A stretch of 17,561 bases of DNA, from contig JACCTM010000094.1 in NCBI GenBank assembly GCA_013812385.1, positions 1 through 17,561 on the forward strand, given 5' to 3'. Position numbers and translations under genes: made by a program. Below are positions 9,333 to 15,853 of this stretch, in pieces. Each line of letters begins with the position of its first letter. The stretch's first letter is position 1. This DNA comes from Geodermatophilaceae bacterium. GTDB taxonomy: Bacteria; Actinomycetota; Actinomycetes; Mycobacteriales; Geodermatophilaceae. Below the pieces are notes generated by a model. The model made no database searches. It worked only from the letters and a program-made list of their open reading frames with translations, and had not been told where the DNA came from.

Positions 9333-9349
9333 TTGCAAGACATGTGCAA
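9333..9349. promoter_or_regulatory. Nur-box-like operator (nickel-responsive Fur family)
   Basis: TTGCAA-GACAT-GTGCAA is an inverted repeat matching the Streptomyces Nur consensus tTGCaa-n5-ttGCAA, as I recall it, in all but one lower-case position. It directly abuts the predicted -10 of cbiM. Binding by Nur with nickel would block RNA polymerase and shut off nickel uptake when nickel is plentiful. The nur gene itself is not in this window. Confidence 0.6.
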
Positions 9350-9442
9350 ATGCCAGCACCTTGCATCGAATTGGTCCTGTTGCTCGTCCGGTCACGTCGG
9401 GGCTGCCCTCAGTAACTTCCTGGACACCCGATCGTTGGCGGT

Positions 9443-9458
9443 TTCACCTGCCCGAAAC
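9443..9458 (+). promoter_or_regulatory. Possible relic GlnR-type site upstream of amtB remnant
   Basis: TTCAC-CTGCCC-GAAAC fits one gTnAc-n6-GaAAc GlnR module except for its first base. It also forms an inverted repeat, GTTTC-N8-GAAAC (9441-9458). It lies about 110 bp before the remnant start. The second module expected for strong GlnR sites is degenerate. GlnR control of amtB is well known in actinomycetes; the match here is suggestive only. Confidence 0.3.
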
Positions 9459-9557
9459 ACATCGAAGACCTGCCGCGTAACACAGGACCGCCACGGTACG
9501 CACACAGTTCGGAACAGCCCGCGTGGGCAGTTCGATGGCCGCATGGCCGACAACGTC

Positions 9558-9563
9558 AGGAGG
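9558..9563 (+). promoter_or_regulatory. Ribosome binding site of the amtB remnant
   Basis: AGGAGG lies five bases before the TTG at 9569, which begins the AmtB-like N-terminus. An overlapping ATG at 9564 is too close to the site and reads the wrong frame, so TTG is the ancestral start. Confidence 0.55.
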
Positions 9564-9568
9564 ATGCC

Positions 9569-9815
9569 TTGGTCAACACCGGGGACACTGCTGGATCCTC
9601 ACCAGCGCCGCACTCGTGCTGCTGATGACCCGGGCCTGGCGCTCTTCTACGGCGGCATGGTTCGCGCGAAGAGCGTCCTGAACATGATGATGATGAGCTT
9701 CGGCGCGCTGGCGATGATCAGCGTCCTGTGGGTCCTTTACGGCGACTCCATGTCCTTCGGGAACGACATCGGCGCGGGCCTGTTGGGTGATCCGCGACCG
9801 ATGAGGTTCGGCGTG
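9569..9815 (+). pseudogene. amtB: 5' remnant of ammonium transporter amtB
   Basis: Reading from TTG 9569 gives VNTGDTA. After a one-base deletion near 9590 the next frame gives WILTSAALVLLM. After a second one-base deletion near 9630 the third frame gives PGLALFYGGMVRAKSVLNMM, then MMSFGALAMISVLWVLYG, then DSMSFGND. Joined, this is the start of an Amt/MEP ammonium channel: the periplasmic N-terminus and the first two membrane helices, with the family motif GLALFYGGMVR. About 75 residues of ~430 remain. Similarity fades around 9790-9815, where the convergent EamA gene ends. The later helices, including the pore His pair, are absent. The decay is by both point deletions and truncation, so it cannot be rescued by correcting frames. 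In related actinobacteria amtB follows ftsY and is followed by glnB and glnD, which are not seen here. Confidence 0.85.
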
Positions 9816-9818
9816 GGC

Positions 9819-10811
9819 TCAGTCAGAGACTGCAGGTTGCAGCGGACCAGCCATGATGGCTGGAGTGCGCGCTCGCCGCTCGTGCAGAGCAAGCAGGGTC
9901 ACTGAGGTCAGAAGTACGACGAAGCCGATCCACTGGGAGCCATCCAGCGAACCGTCCAGCAGGGTCACCCCGATCAGGGCGGCGGTAAGCGGGAACGCGA
10001 GCTCGCCCAGCGTGGCGCGAGAGGCGGCGGTACCGGCCAGTCCGCGGTAGTAGAGCAGGAGTCCGAGCAGCCCCGGAATGAGAGCCAGCAGGACCAGGCC
10101 CGGGAGATCGGCCGCCGCCGGCAACAGCGGGTCATCGAGGGCGAGCACGATGAGCAATGAGGCGATCAGGCCGAAGAAGAAGCGCAGCATCGTCACATGC
10201 CGGGTGGCCATGGCCGTCGCGGCGTACCGGCCGAGCACCGTTCCACCGGCCCACAGGGTGGCGGCTCCGATCGCCAACAGAGCCGCCTGCGCCTGGCTCA
10301 GGGCGATGCCCAGGGGATCGGCGAAGGTCAGCAACCAGGCGCCGACCAGCGTGGGAACGAGGAAGATCGGGAAACGAGCGGTGACCCGTTCACCGAGCAG
10401 CACGGCAGCGCCGACGATGGCGATCACCGGCTGCAGCTTCTGCAACACCAACGGCGTGACCGGATCACCCAGTGCGAACGCAGCAGTGAACAAGGTGGTG
10501 GCCACCGCGGAGGCGCCGATGCCGATGGCCAGGATCGCCAGCTGGACCTTGCGTGGAGCAGTGGTGAAGGCACGTACTGCGCCCGGCAGCCAGGGCAGGA
10601 TCAGAACGCAGATGATCGCGTGCTCGGCGAAAACGATCGTGCTCGGCGCGAGATCAGTGACCAGGGGGACACGCAGCAAGCCGTCTGTTCCCCACAGCGC
10701 AGCGGCGATTATCACCAGCCACAAGCGATCGCGGTGCCGCGGCACGTCAGCTTCGGTACGGACCTGCGATGAGCCGGCGTCAGTGGTCACCGGCCAAGTC
10801 TGACTCACCAC
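9819..10811 (-). CDS. EamA/DMT superfamily permease
   Basis: This 330-residue protein has about ten hydrophobic helices in two EamA-type halves. The first half includes LWLVIIAAALWGTDGLLRVP and later LQKLQPVIAIVGAAVLLGERV, the usual helix 4-5 hallmark of an xxQPxxxxxxxxxxLGE pattern. The second half includes AIGAATLWAGGTVLGRYAA and ATLGELAFPLTAALIGVTLL. Such proteins export or import amino acids, nucleosides or other metabolites; the substrate cannot be read here. The start is GTG at 10811, followed by a second GTG, with a weak upstream GGAA and an in-frame stop just above. The first ~28 residues are hydrophilic, so a later start is possible. It occupies part of the space where glnB would be expected and converges on the amtB remnant. 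Confidence 0.86.
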   Translation of the reverse strand: MVSQTWPVTTDAGSSQVRTEADVPRHRDRLWLVIIAAALWGTDGLLRVPLVTDLAPSTIVFAEHAIICVLILPWLPGAVRAFTTAPRKVQLAILAIGIGASAVATTLFTAAFALGDPVTPLVLQKLQPVIAIVGAAVLLGERVTARFPIFLVPTLVGAWLLTFADPLGIALSQAQAALLAIGAATLWAGGTVLGRYAATAMATRHVTMLRFFFGLIASLLIVLALDDPLLPAAADLPGLVLLALIPGLLGLLLYYRGLAGTAASRATLGELAFPLTAALIGVTLLDGSLDGSQWIGFVVLLTSVTLLALHERRARTPAIMAGPLQPAVSD

Positions 10812-10945
10812 GCAGTTCCATTAACGGCGCCTCCAGGCAAGCGCTTGTCGCAGTGGCCGGCTGCGGACACGCCGACAGATATGAACGGAGATGTCGGTTT
10901 GTTGTGCGACCGTGCTGACACCGAAGACGCGCACACAGCGCCGGC

Positions 10946-10952
10946 AAGGAGG
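10946..10952 (+). promoter_or_regulatory. Strong ribosome binding site for the small cysteine-rich gene
   Basis: AAGGAGG lies six bases before the ATG at 10959. It decides the start against the longer open frame from 10845, and it is one of the best ribosome sites in the window. Confidence 0.7.
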
Positions 10953-10958
10953 CTCGAA

Positions 10959-11192
10959 ATGGAACGCACCGTGATCATGCTCGGCGGCGTGACGAGCTTG
11001 GCGTGCCGCAACTGCGCCCGGACGACTGAGTTCGAGCAGCCACCGTGCGCCGACGGTCACGGCGCGGACTGCCCGGAGTGGTACTGCACCCAGTGCGGCG
11101 CGGCGACCATCGTCGGCCGGCAGAGCAAGAGATGGCTCGCCCGGACCCGCGCTGCTGGTCAGCCAGTGGCCAGGGCGACCAGGCGGTCGTAG
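10959..11192 (+). CDS. Small cysteine-rich protein, possible zinc ribbon
   Basis: This 77-residue protein is not one I can name. It begins MERTVIMLGGVTSLACRNC and continues with CADGHGADCPEWYCTQCG. Cysteines are at residues 16, 19, 30, 38, 43 and 46, plus His34. Two CxxC pairs 24 residues apart suggest a zinc ribbon, with a C-x3-H-x3-C loop between them. The last ~22 residues are basic (Arg/Lys-rich). There is no signal peptide. The strong ribosome site and motif density support a real gene. Its last 34 bases overlap the 3' end of the convergent lysozyme gene, so its basic tail may be partly a by-product of that overlap. Roles such as nucleic-acid binding or metal handling are possible, but neither is shown. 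It lies in the gap left by the missing glnB/glnD. Confidence 0.62.
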   Translation: MERTVIMLGGVTSLACRNCARTTEFEQPPCADGHGADCPEWYCTQCGAATIVGRQSKRWLARTRAAGQPVARATRRS

Positions 11193-11914
11193 GCGCCGTT
11201 GAATCGGTTCTGGTCGATCGGCGTCGAGCTGTACTGCCAGAACGTGTAGTAGGTCCAACCGCTGGGCAGCGTGCCGACCGCGGAGGCATATCGGGCCACC
11301 CACAGCGGCACGGTGGCGCCGAAGCCGTGGCCACTGCCCACACACTGGTTCCACCAACTGGTGGAGGTGTAGATGACCGGATAGCGACCGGTCGTCGAGA
11401 AGTAAGTGTTGTGGAAGTTCCTGATCCATGACGTCATCGCAGTGCGACTCTTGCCCTAGCAGGTCGCTCCGTACGGGTTGTACTCCATGTCCAGCGCCCC
11501 AGGCAGCGTCTTGCCGTCCGCGGACCACGCGCCGCCGCTGCGGACGAAGAAGCTCGCCTGACTGGCACCGCTAGAGCGATCCGGTCGGGCGAAGTGATAG
11601 GCGCCGCGGATCATGCCGACGCCGTAGGAGCCGTTGTACTGCTGGGTGAAGTACGGGTTCTTGTACGTCGTGCCCTCGGTGGCCTTGACATAGGCGAACC
11701 GCTTGCCGGCGTTGTACTGCGCCTGCCAGTTGACGTTGCCCTGGTAGCTGGAGAAATCGATGCCGGCCACCGAGGCCACCGCAGCGCTCGGCGTGACACC
11801 ACTGGACTGTTCGCCCTCATGCACAGCAATCGTTGCGCCCATCGAATGATTCCCCGTCCGGTTCTGCACAACCACCAGCACCCCGGCCAGCACGAAGGAC
11901 AGCCGCCACGTCAT
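11159..11914 (-). pseudogene. GH25 lysozyme (muramidase) interrupted by one in-frame TAG
   Basis: The full frame of 251 codons matches a glycoside hydrolase family 25 N-acetylmuramidase, close to the Streptomyces cellosyl type. It has a hydrophobic N-terminus (FVLAGVLVVV), GIDFSSYQGNVNW (51-63) with Asp53, FAYVKATEGT (73-82), MIRGAYHFARP (101-111), the catalytic pair in LDMEYNP (Asp142, Glu144), VIYTSTSWWNQC and YYTFWQYSS. Codon 153 is TAG (11456-11458), where the family has Tyr in a CYG motif. Reading continues in the same frame on both sides, so this is a single substitution, not an indel. An internal ATG at 11437 could start only the last 92 residues, which lack the catalytic acids. The truncated 152-residue product lacks the C-terminal third of the barrel. 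The gene looks freshly inactivated, unless the stop is misread or suppressed. Confidence 0.88.
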
Positions 11915-12000
11915 GTGCCCAGCCCTGATCGCTCACATCCGAATGAGCCCTCGTGTTGTACCTCGATCAATGAGCCGGCCGAGCCGCTCCTCAGGCCACG

Positions 12001-12030
12001 ATTATCTTGGGTCTGGTGCGCCGTTGTCAC
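12001..12030 (-). promoter_or_regulatory. Sigma-70-type promoter for the GH25 gene
   Basis: On the minus strand GTGACA (12025-12030) and GATAAT (12001-12006) are separated by 18 bases, each 5 of 6 to consensus. This would give a leader of about 80 nt before the lysozyme ATG. It is the best -35/-10 pair I can see in the window. Confidence 0.5.
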
Positions 12031-12068
12031 GGACCGTCGATCCAACCGTCCTGGTTGCACCGCTTGGC

Positions 12069-12127
12069 TAGACTGGGGCTGCGCGCGACGCACTGTTCCG
12101 GCCGGCGTGCGCCAGTCACCTGAGAGG
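12069..12127 (+). promoter_or_regulatory. ffh upstream region: possible -10 and ribosome site
   Basis: TAGACT (12069-12074) fits a TANNNT -10 without a clear -35. GAGAGG (12122-12127) lies 10 bases before the ffh GTG. The implied leader is about 55-60 nt. The -10 call is weak; the ribosome site is acceptable. Confidence 0.3.
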
Positions 12128-12137
12128 TTTCCCCCGC

Positions 12138-13700
12138 GTGTTCGCGACCCTGTCCGACCGCCTCGAGAACGCGTTCTCGGGCCTGCGCAGCAAGGGCCGG
12201 CTCACCGAGGCCGACATCGATGCCACCTGTCGTGAGATCCGCATCGCCCTGCTGGAAGCTGATGTGGCACTGCCGGTAGTCAAGAGCTTCGTCGCGGCGA
12301 TCAAGGAGCGCGCCCGCGGCAGCGAGGTCTCTCGCGCCCTGAATCCCGCGCAGCAGGTCATCAAGATCGTCAATGAGGAACTCGTCGTCATTCTGGGCGG
12401 GGAGACCCGGCGACTGCAGTTCGCAAAGCTTCCGCCCACCACCATCATGCTGGCCGGCCTTCAGGGCTCCGGGAAGACCACCCTGGCCGGCAAGCTGGGG
12501 CTATGGCTGCGCGAGCAGGGGCACACCCCGCTCCTTGTCGCGGCCGACCTGCAGCGGCCCAATGCCGTCACCCAACTGCAGGTCGTCGGGAAGCAGGCCG
12601 GCGTGGACGTGTTCGCACCGGAACCCGGGAACGGCGTAGGCGACCCGGTCGCCGTCGCCCGGGCCTCGGTTGATCACGCAGCCCGGACCATGCACGACAT
12701 CGTCGTCGTGGACACTGCCGGGCGACTCGGTGTCGATGACGATCTGATGGGGCAGGCCGCCGCGATCCGCGATGCCCTGACCCCCGAAGAGATCCTGTTC
12801 GTCGTCGACGCGATGATCGGCCAGGACGCGGTGACGACCGCTGAGGCCTTCCGCGACGGCGTCGGATTCACCGGCGTGGTCCTCACCAAGCTCGACGGCG
12901 ACGCCCGCGGTGGCGCCGCCCTGTCGGTGCGCGAGATCACCGGCCGGCCGATCATGTTCGCCTCCACCGGTGAGAAGCTCACCGATTTCGACGTCTTCCA
13001 CCCGGAACGGATGGCCTCCCGCATCCTCGGGATGGGCGACATCCTGAGCTTGATCGAACAGGCCGAGAAGACCTTCGATGCCGACGAGGCCGAGGAGATG
13101 GCCGGGAAGCTGGCCTCCGGCGACGGCTTCACCCTCGATGACTTCCTGGACCAGATGATGGCCATCCGGCGGATGGGTCCGATCGGAAACCTGCTGGGAA
13201 TGCTGCCCGGGGCCGGACAGATGAAGGAAGCGCTGGCCCAGGTCGACGACAAGGATCTAGACCGTACGGCGGCAATCATCCGCTCGATGACCCCGCTGGA
13301 GCGGGCGGATCCGAGGATCATCAAGGGATCACGCCGGGTCCGGATCGCCAACGGTTCCGGGGTCACGGTCACCGAGGTCAACGGGCTCGTGGAGCGGTTT
13401 TTCGAAGCCCGCAAAATGATGACCCAGATGGCCGGCGGCATGGGGATGCCCGGCGCTCGGTCCATGTCGAAGAAGGCCAAAGGGCGCCAGCAGCAACTGC
13501 AGGCCCGCAAGAGCGCCAAAGGCAAGAAAGGCAAGAAAGGCGGCCAGGCTCGCCAACCCGGAGTTGTACGGGCCGGCGACCGCTCGGAGGGTCCGGGGAC
13601 ACCGGCCCGGGATCTGAACCAGTTGTTGGGTGCTAGCGGGCTGCCGCCGGGAATGCAGATGCCTGATCTCTCGGCATTGCGCTTCGGCAAGAAGAAGTAG
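12138..13700 (+). CDS. ffh: Signal recognition particle protein Ffh (SRP54)
   Basis: Ffh is the SRP GTPase that binds 4.5S RNA and signal sequences and delivers ribosomes to FtsY. The protein has 520 residues. The N domain spans about 1-95. The G domain carries GLQGSGKTT (107-115), DLQRPNA (137-143), DTAGRL (192-197) and TKLDGDARGG (250-259). The Met-rich M domain follows from about 325, with the RNA-binding GSRRVRIANGSG (about 395-406) and Met clusters such as KMMTQMAGGMGMPG. The C-terminal tail is Lys/Gly-rich with a short GKKGKKGG repeat and a Pro/Gly stretch. The start is GTG at 12138. It is on the same strand as ftsY and as the following amidohydrolase, whose start lies 10 bp after the ffh stop. 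The gene is intact. Confidence 0.97.
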   Translation: MFATLSDRLENAFSGLRSKGRLTEADIDATCREIRIALLEADVALPVVKSFVAAIKERARGSEVSRALNPAQQVIKIVNEELVVILGGETRRLQFAKLPPTTIMLAGLQGSGKTTLAGKLGLWLREQGHTPLLVAADLQRPNAVTQLQVVGKQAGVDVFAPEPGNGVGDPVAVARASVDHAARTMHDIVVVDTAGRLGVDDDLMGQAAAIRDALTPEEILFVVDAMIGQDAVTTAEAFRDGVGFTGVVLTKLDGDARGGAALSVREITGRPIMFASTGEKLTDFDVFHPERMASRILGMGDILSLIEQAEKTFDADEAEEMAGKLASGDGFTLDDFLDQMMAIRRMGPIGNLLGMLPGAGQMKEALAQVDDKDLDRTAAIIRSMTPLERADPRIIKGSRRVRIANGSGVTVTEVNGLVERFFEARKMMTQMAGGMGMPGARSMSKKAKGRQQQLQARKSAKGKKGKKGGQARQPGVVRAGDRSEGPGTPARDLNQLLGASGLPPGMQMPDLSALRFGKKK

Positions 13701-13710
13701 CAGCGCAAAG

Positions 13711-14790
13711 GTGAGCGCCCTGCACCTGCAAGGCGTGGTGCTGCCCGGTGACGAGTCGCGCAATCTTTGGGTGCGCGACGGGCAGATCAGCTTCGAGCCC
13801 GTGCCCGGGGCCGTGACTGTGGCCAAGGGATGCTGGCTAGTACCTGGTCTGGTGGATGCGCACAACCACATCGGACTGGCCCCGTCGGGCCCGACCCCTG
13901 ATGTCGAGGATCAGCGGGCTCAGGCGCTGACCGACCGGGACGCCGGTGCGTTACTGATCCGCGATTGCGGCGTACCGGTGGACACCAGACACCTCGACCG
14001 GCAGGAAGACGTGCCCCGCATCATCCGTGCCGGTCGTCATCTTGCCCCGCGCCGGCGTTACATCCCAGGCGTGGCGATCGAGCTGGATCATCCGGCCGAA
14101 CTGCCTGCGGCCGCCGCCGCGCAGGCTCGGGCCGGCGACGGCTGGATCAAGTTGGTGGGGGACTGGATCGATCGAGGGGTGGGCGATCTCGCACCATGCT
14201 GGCCGGGGGAGGCGATAGTGGACGCGATCGAGGCCGCACACCGGGCCGGCGTCAGGGTGACCGCGCACGTGTTCGGCGCCGAAGCCCTACCGGACCTGAT
14301 CGGGGCAGGCATCGACTGCATCGAACATGGCACCGGCCTGACCGCCGACCTCATCGACGACGTCGCCGCTCGAGGTACGGCGTTGGTGCCGACCCTGATC
14401 AACATCGACAATTTCCCGTCCTTCGCGGACGCCGGGGAGGCCAAATTTCCGGCGTACGCCGCGCGTATGCGCCGCCTGCACGCCGGGGTCCGGGAGATGG
14501 TGGCCTCGGCGTACGACGCTGGCGTGCCGATCTATGCCGGCACCGACGCCGGCGGGTCCTTGCCGCACGGGCTGATCGCCCAGGAGATCGCGGCGCTGGC
14601 CGAGGCTGGGATGACCCGGAGCGACGCATTGGCCGCCGGCTCGTGGGCCGCGCGATCCTGGCTGGGCCTACCCGGAATCGAGGAAGGCGCACCGGCAGAT
14701 CTGATTGCCTACGACTCGGATCCGCGTGCCGACTTGTCGGTGCTGGACAGGCCGGCCCGGATCATCTTGCGCGGCCTCGTCATCGCCTGA
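13711..14790 (+). CDS. Amidohydrolase family protein (Rv2915c type)
   Basis: This 359-residue metal-dependent hydrolase of the amidohydrolase (TIM-barrel) superfamily has the HxH motif in DAHNHIG (49-55). Later ligands are visible: Lys in WIKLVGDW, His in VTAHVFG, His in IEHGTGL and Asp in AGTDAGG, which completes the usual binuclear metal set. It ends with the beta-sandwich return of the family (APADLIAYDSDP). I chose GTG 13711 because similarity starts at VSALHLQG. The longer open frame from 13630 would overlap ffh by about 70 bases. No good ribosome site is seen, so coupling to ffh is likely. The same neighbour follows ffh in M. tuberculosis (Rv2915c). The substrate is unknown; imidazolonepropionase-like and prolidase-like activities are possible. 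It overlaps the convergent S41 gene by 11 bp. Confidence 0.88.
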   Translation: MSALHLQGVVLPGDESRNLWVRDGQISFEPVPGAVTVAKGCWLVPGLVDAHNHIGLAPSGPTPDVEDQRAQALTDRDAGALLIRDCGVPVDTRHLDRQEDVPRIIRAGRHLAPRRRYIPGVAIELDHPAELPAAAAAQARAGDGWIKLVGDWIDRGVGDLAPCWPGEAIVDAIEAAHRAGVRVTAHVFGAEALPDLIGAGIDCIEHGTGLTADLIDDVAARGTALVPTLINIDNFPSFADAGEAKFPAYAARMRRLHAGVREMVASAYDAGVPIYAGTDAGGSLPHGLIAQEIAALAEAGMTRSDALAAGSWAARSWLGLPGIEEGAPADLIAYDSDPRADLSVLDRPARIILRGLVIA

Positions 14791-15766
14791 CTGCGCACAA
14801 GCCCTCGCGCGCTGCCTCCGCCTCGTCCACGACGGCACGCCGCGCACCTTCGCGCCCCAGCGTGAACGCGTGCTCGAGCGCTAACCCGTAGGCCGTGTCG
14901 AACGCATCTTCGGCGGACACGTCGACGTCCGGCCGGACTCCACAACCCTCCCAGTTGGTGCCGGTCACGGGGTTGATCGCTCTCCCCTGTGGGACGGCAA
15001 GCTGTAGATGCGGGCCGATCCGATAGCGGGCACCGGGATGGGCGCCACCCTTGGTCTGCTCGCCGACGACTCTGGCGCGTCCACGGCTCTGCAGGTCATA
15101 ACTGAATTCCTCAGCCCCGGAAAATGTGGTCGAACTGGTCAGTACGTAGACCGGTTTGGAACCACCGAACTTCGCCCCCGGGACAGATGGCGCTGTCCAG
15201 AACTGTCTCGTCTGATCGCTGGGACGGTCGTAGATGTCGTTGAGGTGCGTCGGATCGTCGAACAGGTAGCTGCAGTAGTGCGCCACCATCAGCGGGGAGC
15301 CACCGGGACAACGTCGGAGATCGATGATCAGGACGTCGGTGCCGGCCAGCAGGGTCATCGCCGCCGAGACGATGGGGGCGGCGATGTTGGCGTCGTGCAG
15401 GGTGCGGATGTCGAGGTAGCCGACGTTGCCATCGAGCCGCTGGGCGGCTGCGATACCGCCTGCAGACAGGAGCACCTCCTGTCGATAGGCGACTTCGTCG
15501 AAAACCTCCGAGTCCTCGCCATCCTGCACCGGGATCTCGTCGACGCTGTACAGGAGCCGGAGGTGACGGTCACCGTTGACCGTCTGCATGGCATGCGTGA
15601 GGGCGATGCCGAACTCCTCGTCCGTCGACACGCCGGGAAAGGCGCCCGCGGAGTGCCGCCGCCGTAACAGTTCGACGACCTGCTCGCCGACGTCCGGGAA
15701 GACGTAGTACCTGGTGAGCAACGCGCACACCTGATCGAGCTCCCGGGAACGGTCCGGCGACGACAT
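14780..15766 (-). CDS. S41 family (tricorn/IRBP-like) peptidase
   Basis: This 328-residue protein has a helical N-terminal domain (about 1-70) with GDRHLR (65-70), which fits the conserved His region. The S41 core follows, with VGYLDIR (115-121), VLIIDLRRCPGGS (145-157), the nucleophile region TSSTTFSGAEEF (210-221, likely Ser216) and GEQTKGGAHPG (235-245). It has no PDZ domain and no signal peptide, so it is probably cytoplasmic, unlike the secreted C-terminal processing proteases. Family knowledge supports a serine hydrolase acting on peptides; the substrate is not evident. The start is ATG at 15766, with no ribosome site but a leaderless-type -10. It is divergent from proS and convergent with the amidohydrolase. 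Confidence 0.85.
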   Translation of the reverse strand: MSSPDRSRELDQVCALLTRYYVFPDVGEQVVELLRRRHSAGAFPGVSTDEEFGIALTHAMQTVNGDRHLRLLYSVDEIPVQDGEDSEVFDEVAYRQEVLLSAGGIAAAQRLDGNVGYLDIRTLHDANIAAPIVSAAMTLLAGTDVLIIDLRRCPGGSPLMVAHYCSYLFDDPTHLNDIYDRPSDQTRQFWTAPSVPGAKFGGSKPVYVLTSSTTFSGAEEFSYDLQSRGRARVVGEQTKGGAHPGARYRIGPHLQLAVPQGRAINPVTGTNWEGCGVRPDVDVSAEDAFDTAYGLALEHAFTLGREGARRAVVDEAEAAREGLCAVRR

Positions 15767-15772
15767 ATCCGC

Positions 15773-15778
15773 AAGCTA
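15773..15778 (-). promoter_or_regulatory. Leaderless-type -10 element for the S41 gene
   Basis: On the minus strand TAGCTT occupies -12 to -7 from the ATG at 15766, matching TANNNT at leaderless spacing. No Shine-Dalgarno sequence and no clear -35 are present. Confidence 0.4.
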
Positions 15779-15853
15779 CAAGCGGCCGCAACCAGGTATT
15801 GCCCAGGCGACGCCGGGTGCGGCGCCGGGACCTCGCCTGAGAGACTGCGCGGC

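Larger units (their letters stand above)
9350..9568. other. Divergent intergenic region between cbiM and the amtB remnant
   Basis: I see no protein-like reading here. The frame that is open on the plus strand across the region is antisense to cbiM at its 5' end and low-complexity afterwards. The segment holds a GlnR-like site (9443-9458) and ends in the amtB ribosome site. Confidence 0.5.

Noticed and set aside
9120..9905. Plus-strand open frame of 261 codons
   Set aside because: Only its 9627-9800 part is AmtB-like. The 5' part is antisense to cbiM and the 3' part antisense to the EamA gene, so it is not a single gene.
10872..10897. CCGACA/TGTCGG inverted repeat with a 14-base spacer
   Set aside because: Six-base arms with a long spacer are expected by chance in GC-rich DNA, and no gene-control logic supports it.
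11456..11458. TAG in GH25 as a pyrrolysine or other recoding signal
   Set aside because: No recoding element is visible, the family has an ordinary Tyr here, and actinobacteria do not normally recode TAG.
11915..12137. Search for glnD or glnB remnants before ffh
   Set aside because: None of the frames here, or in 10812-10958, reads like PII or a nucleotidyltransferase/ACT protein.
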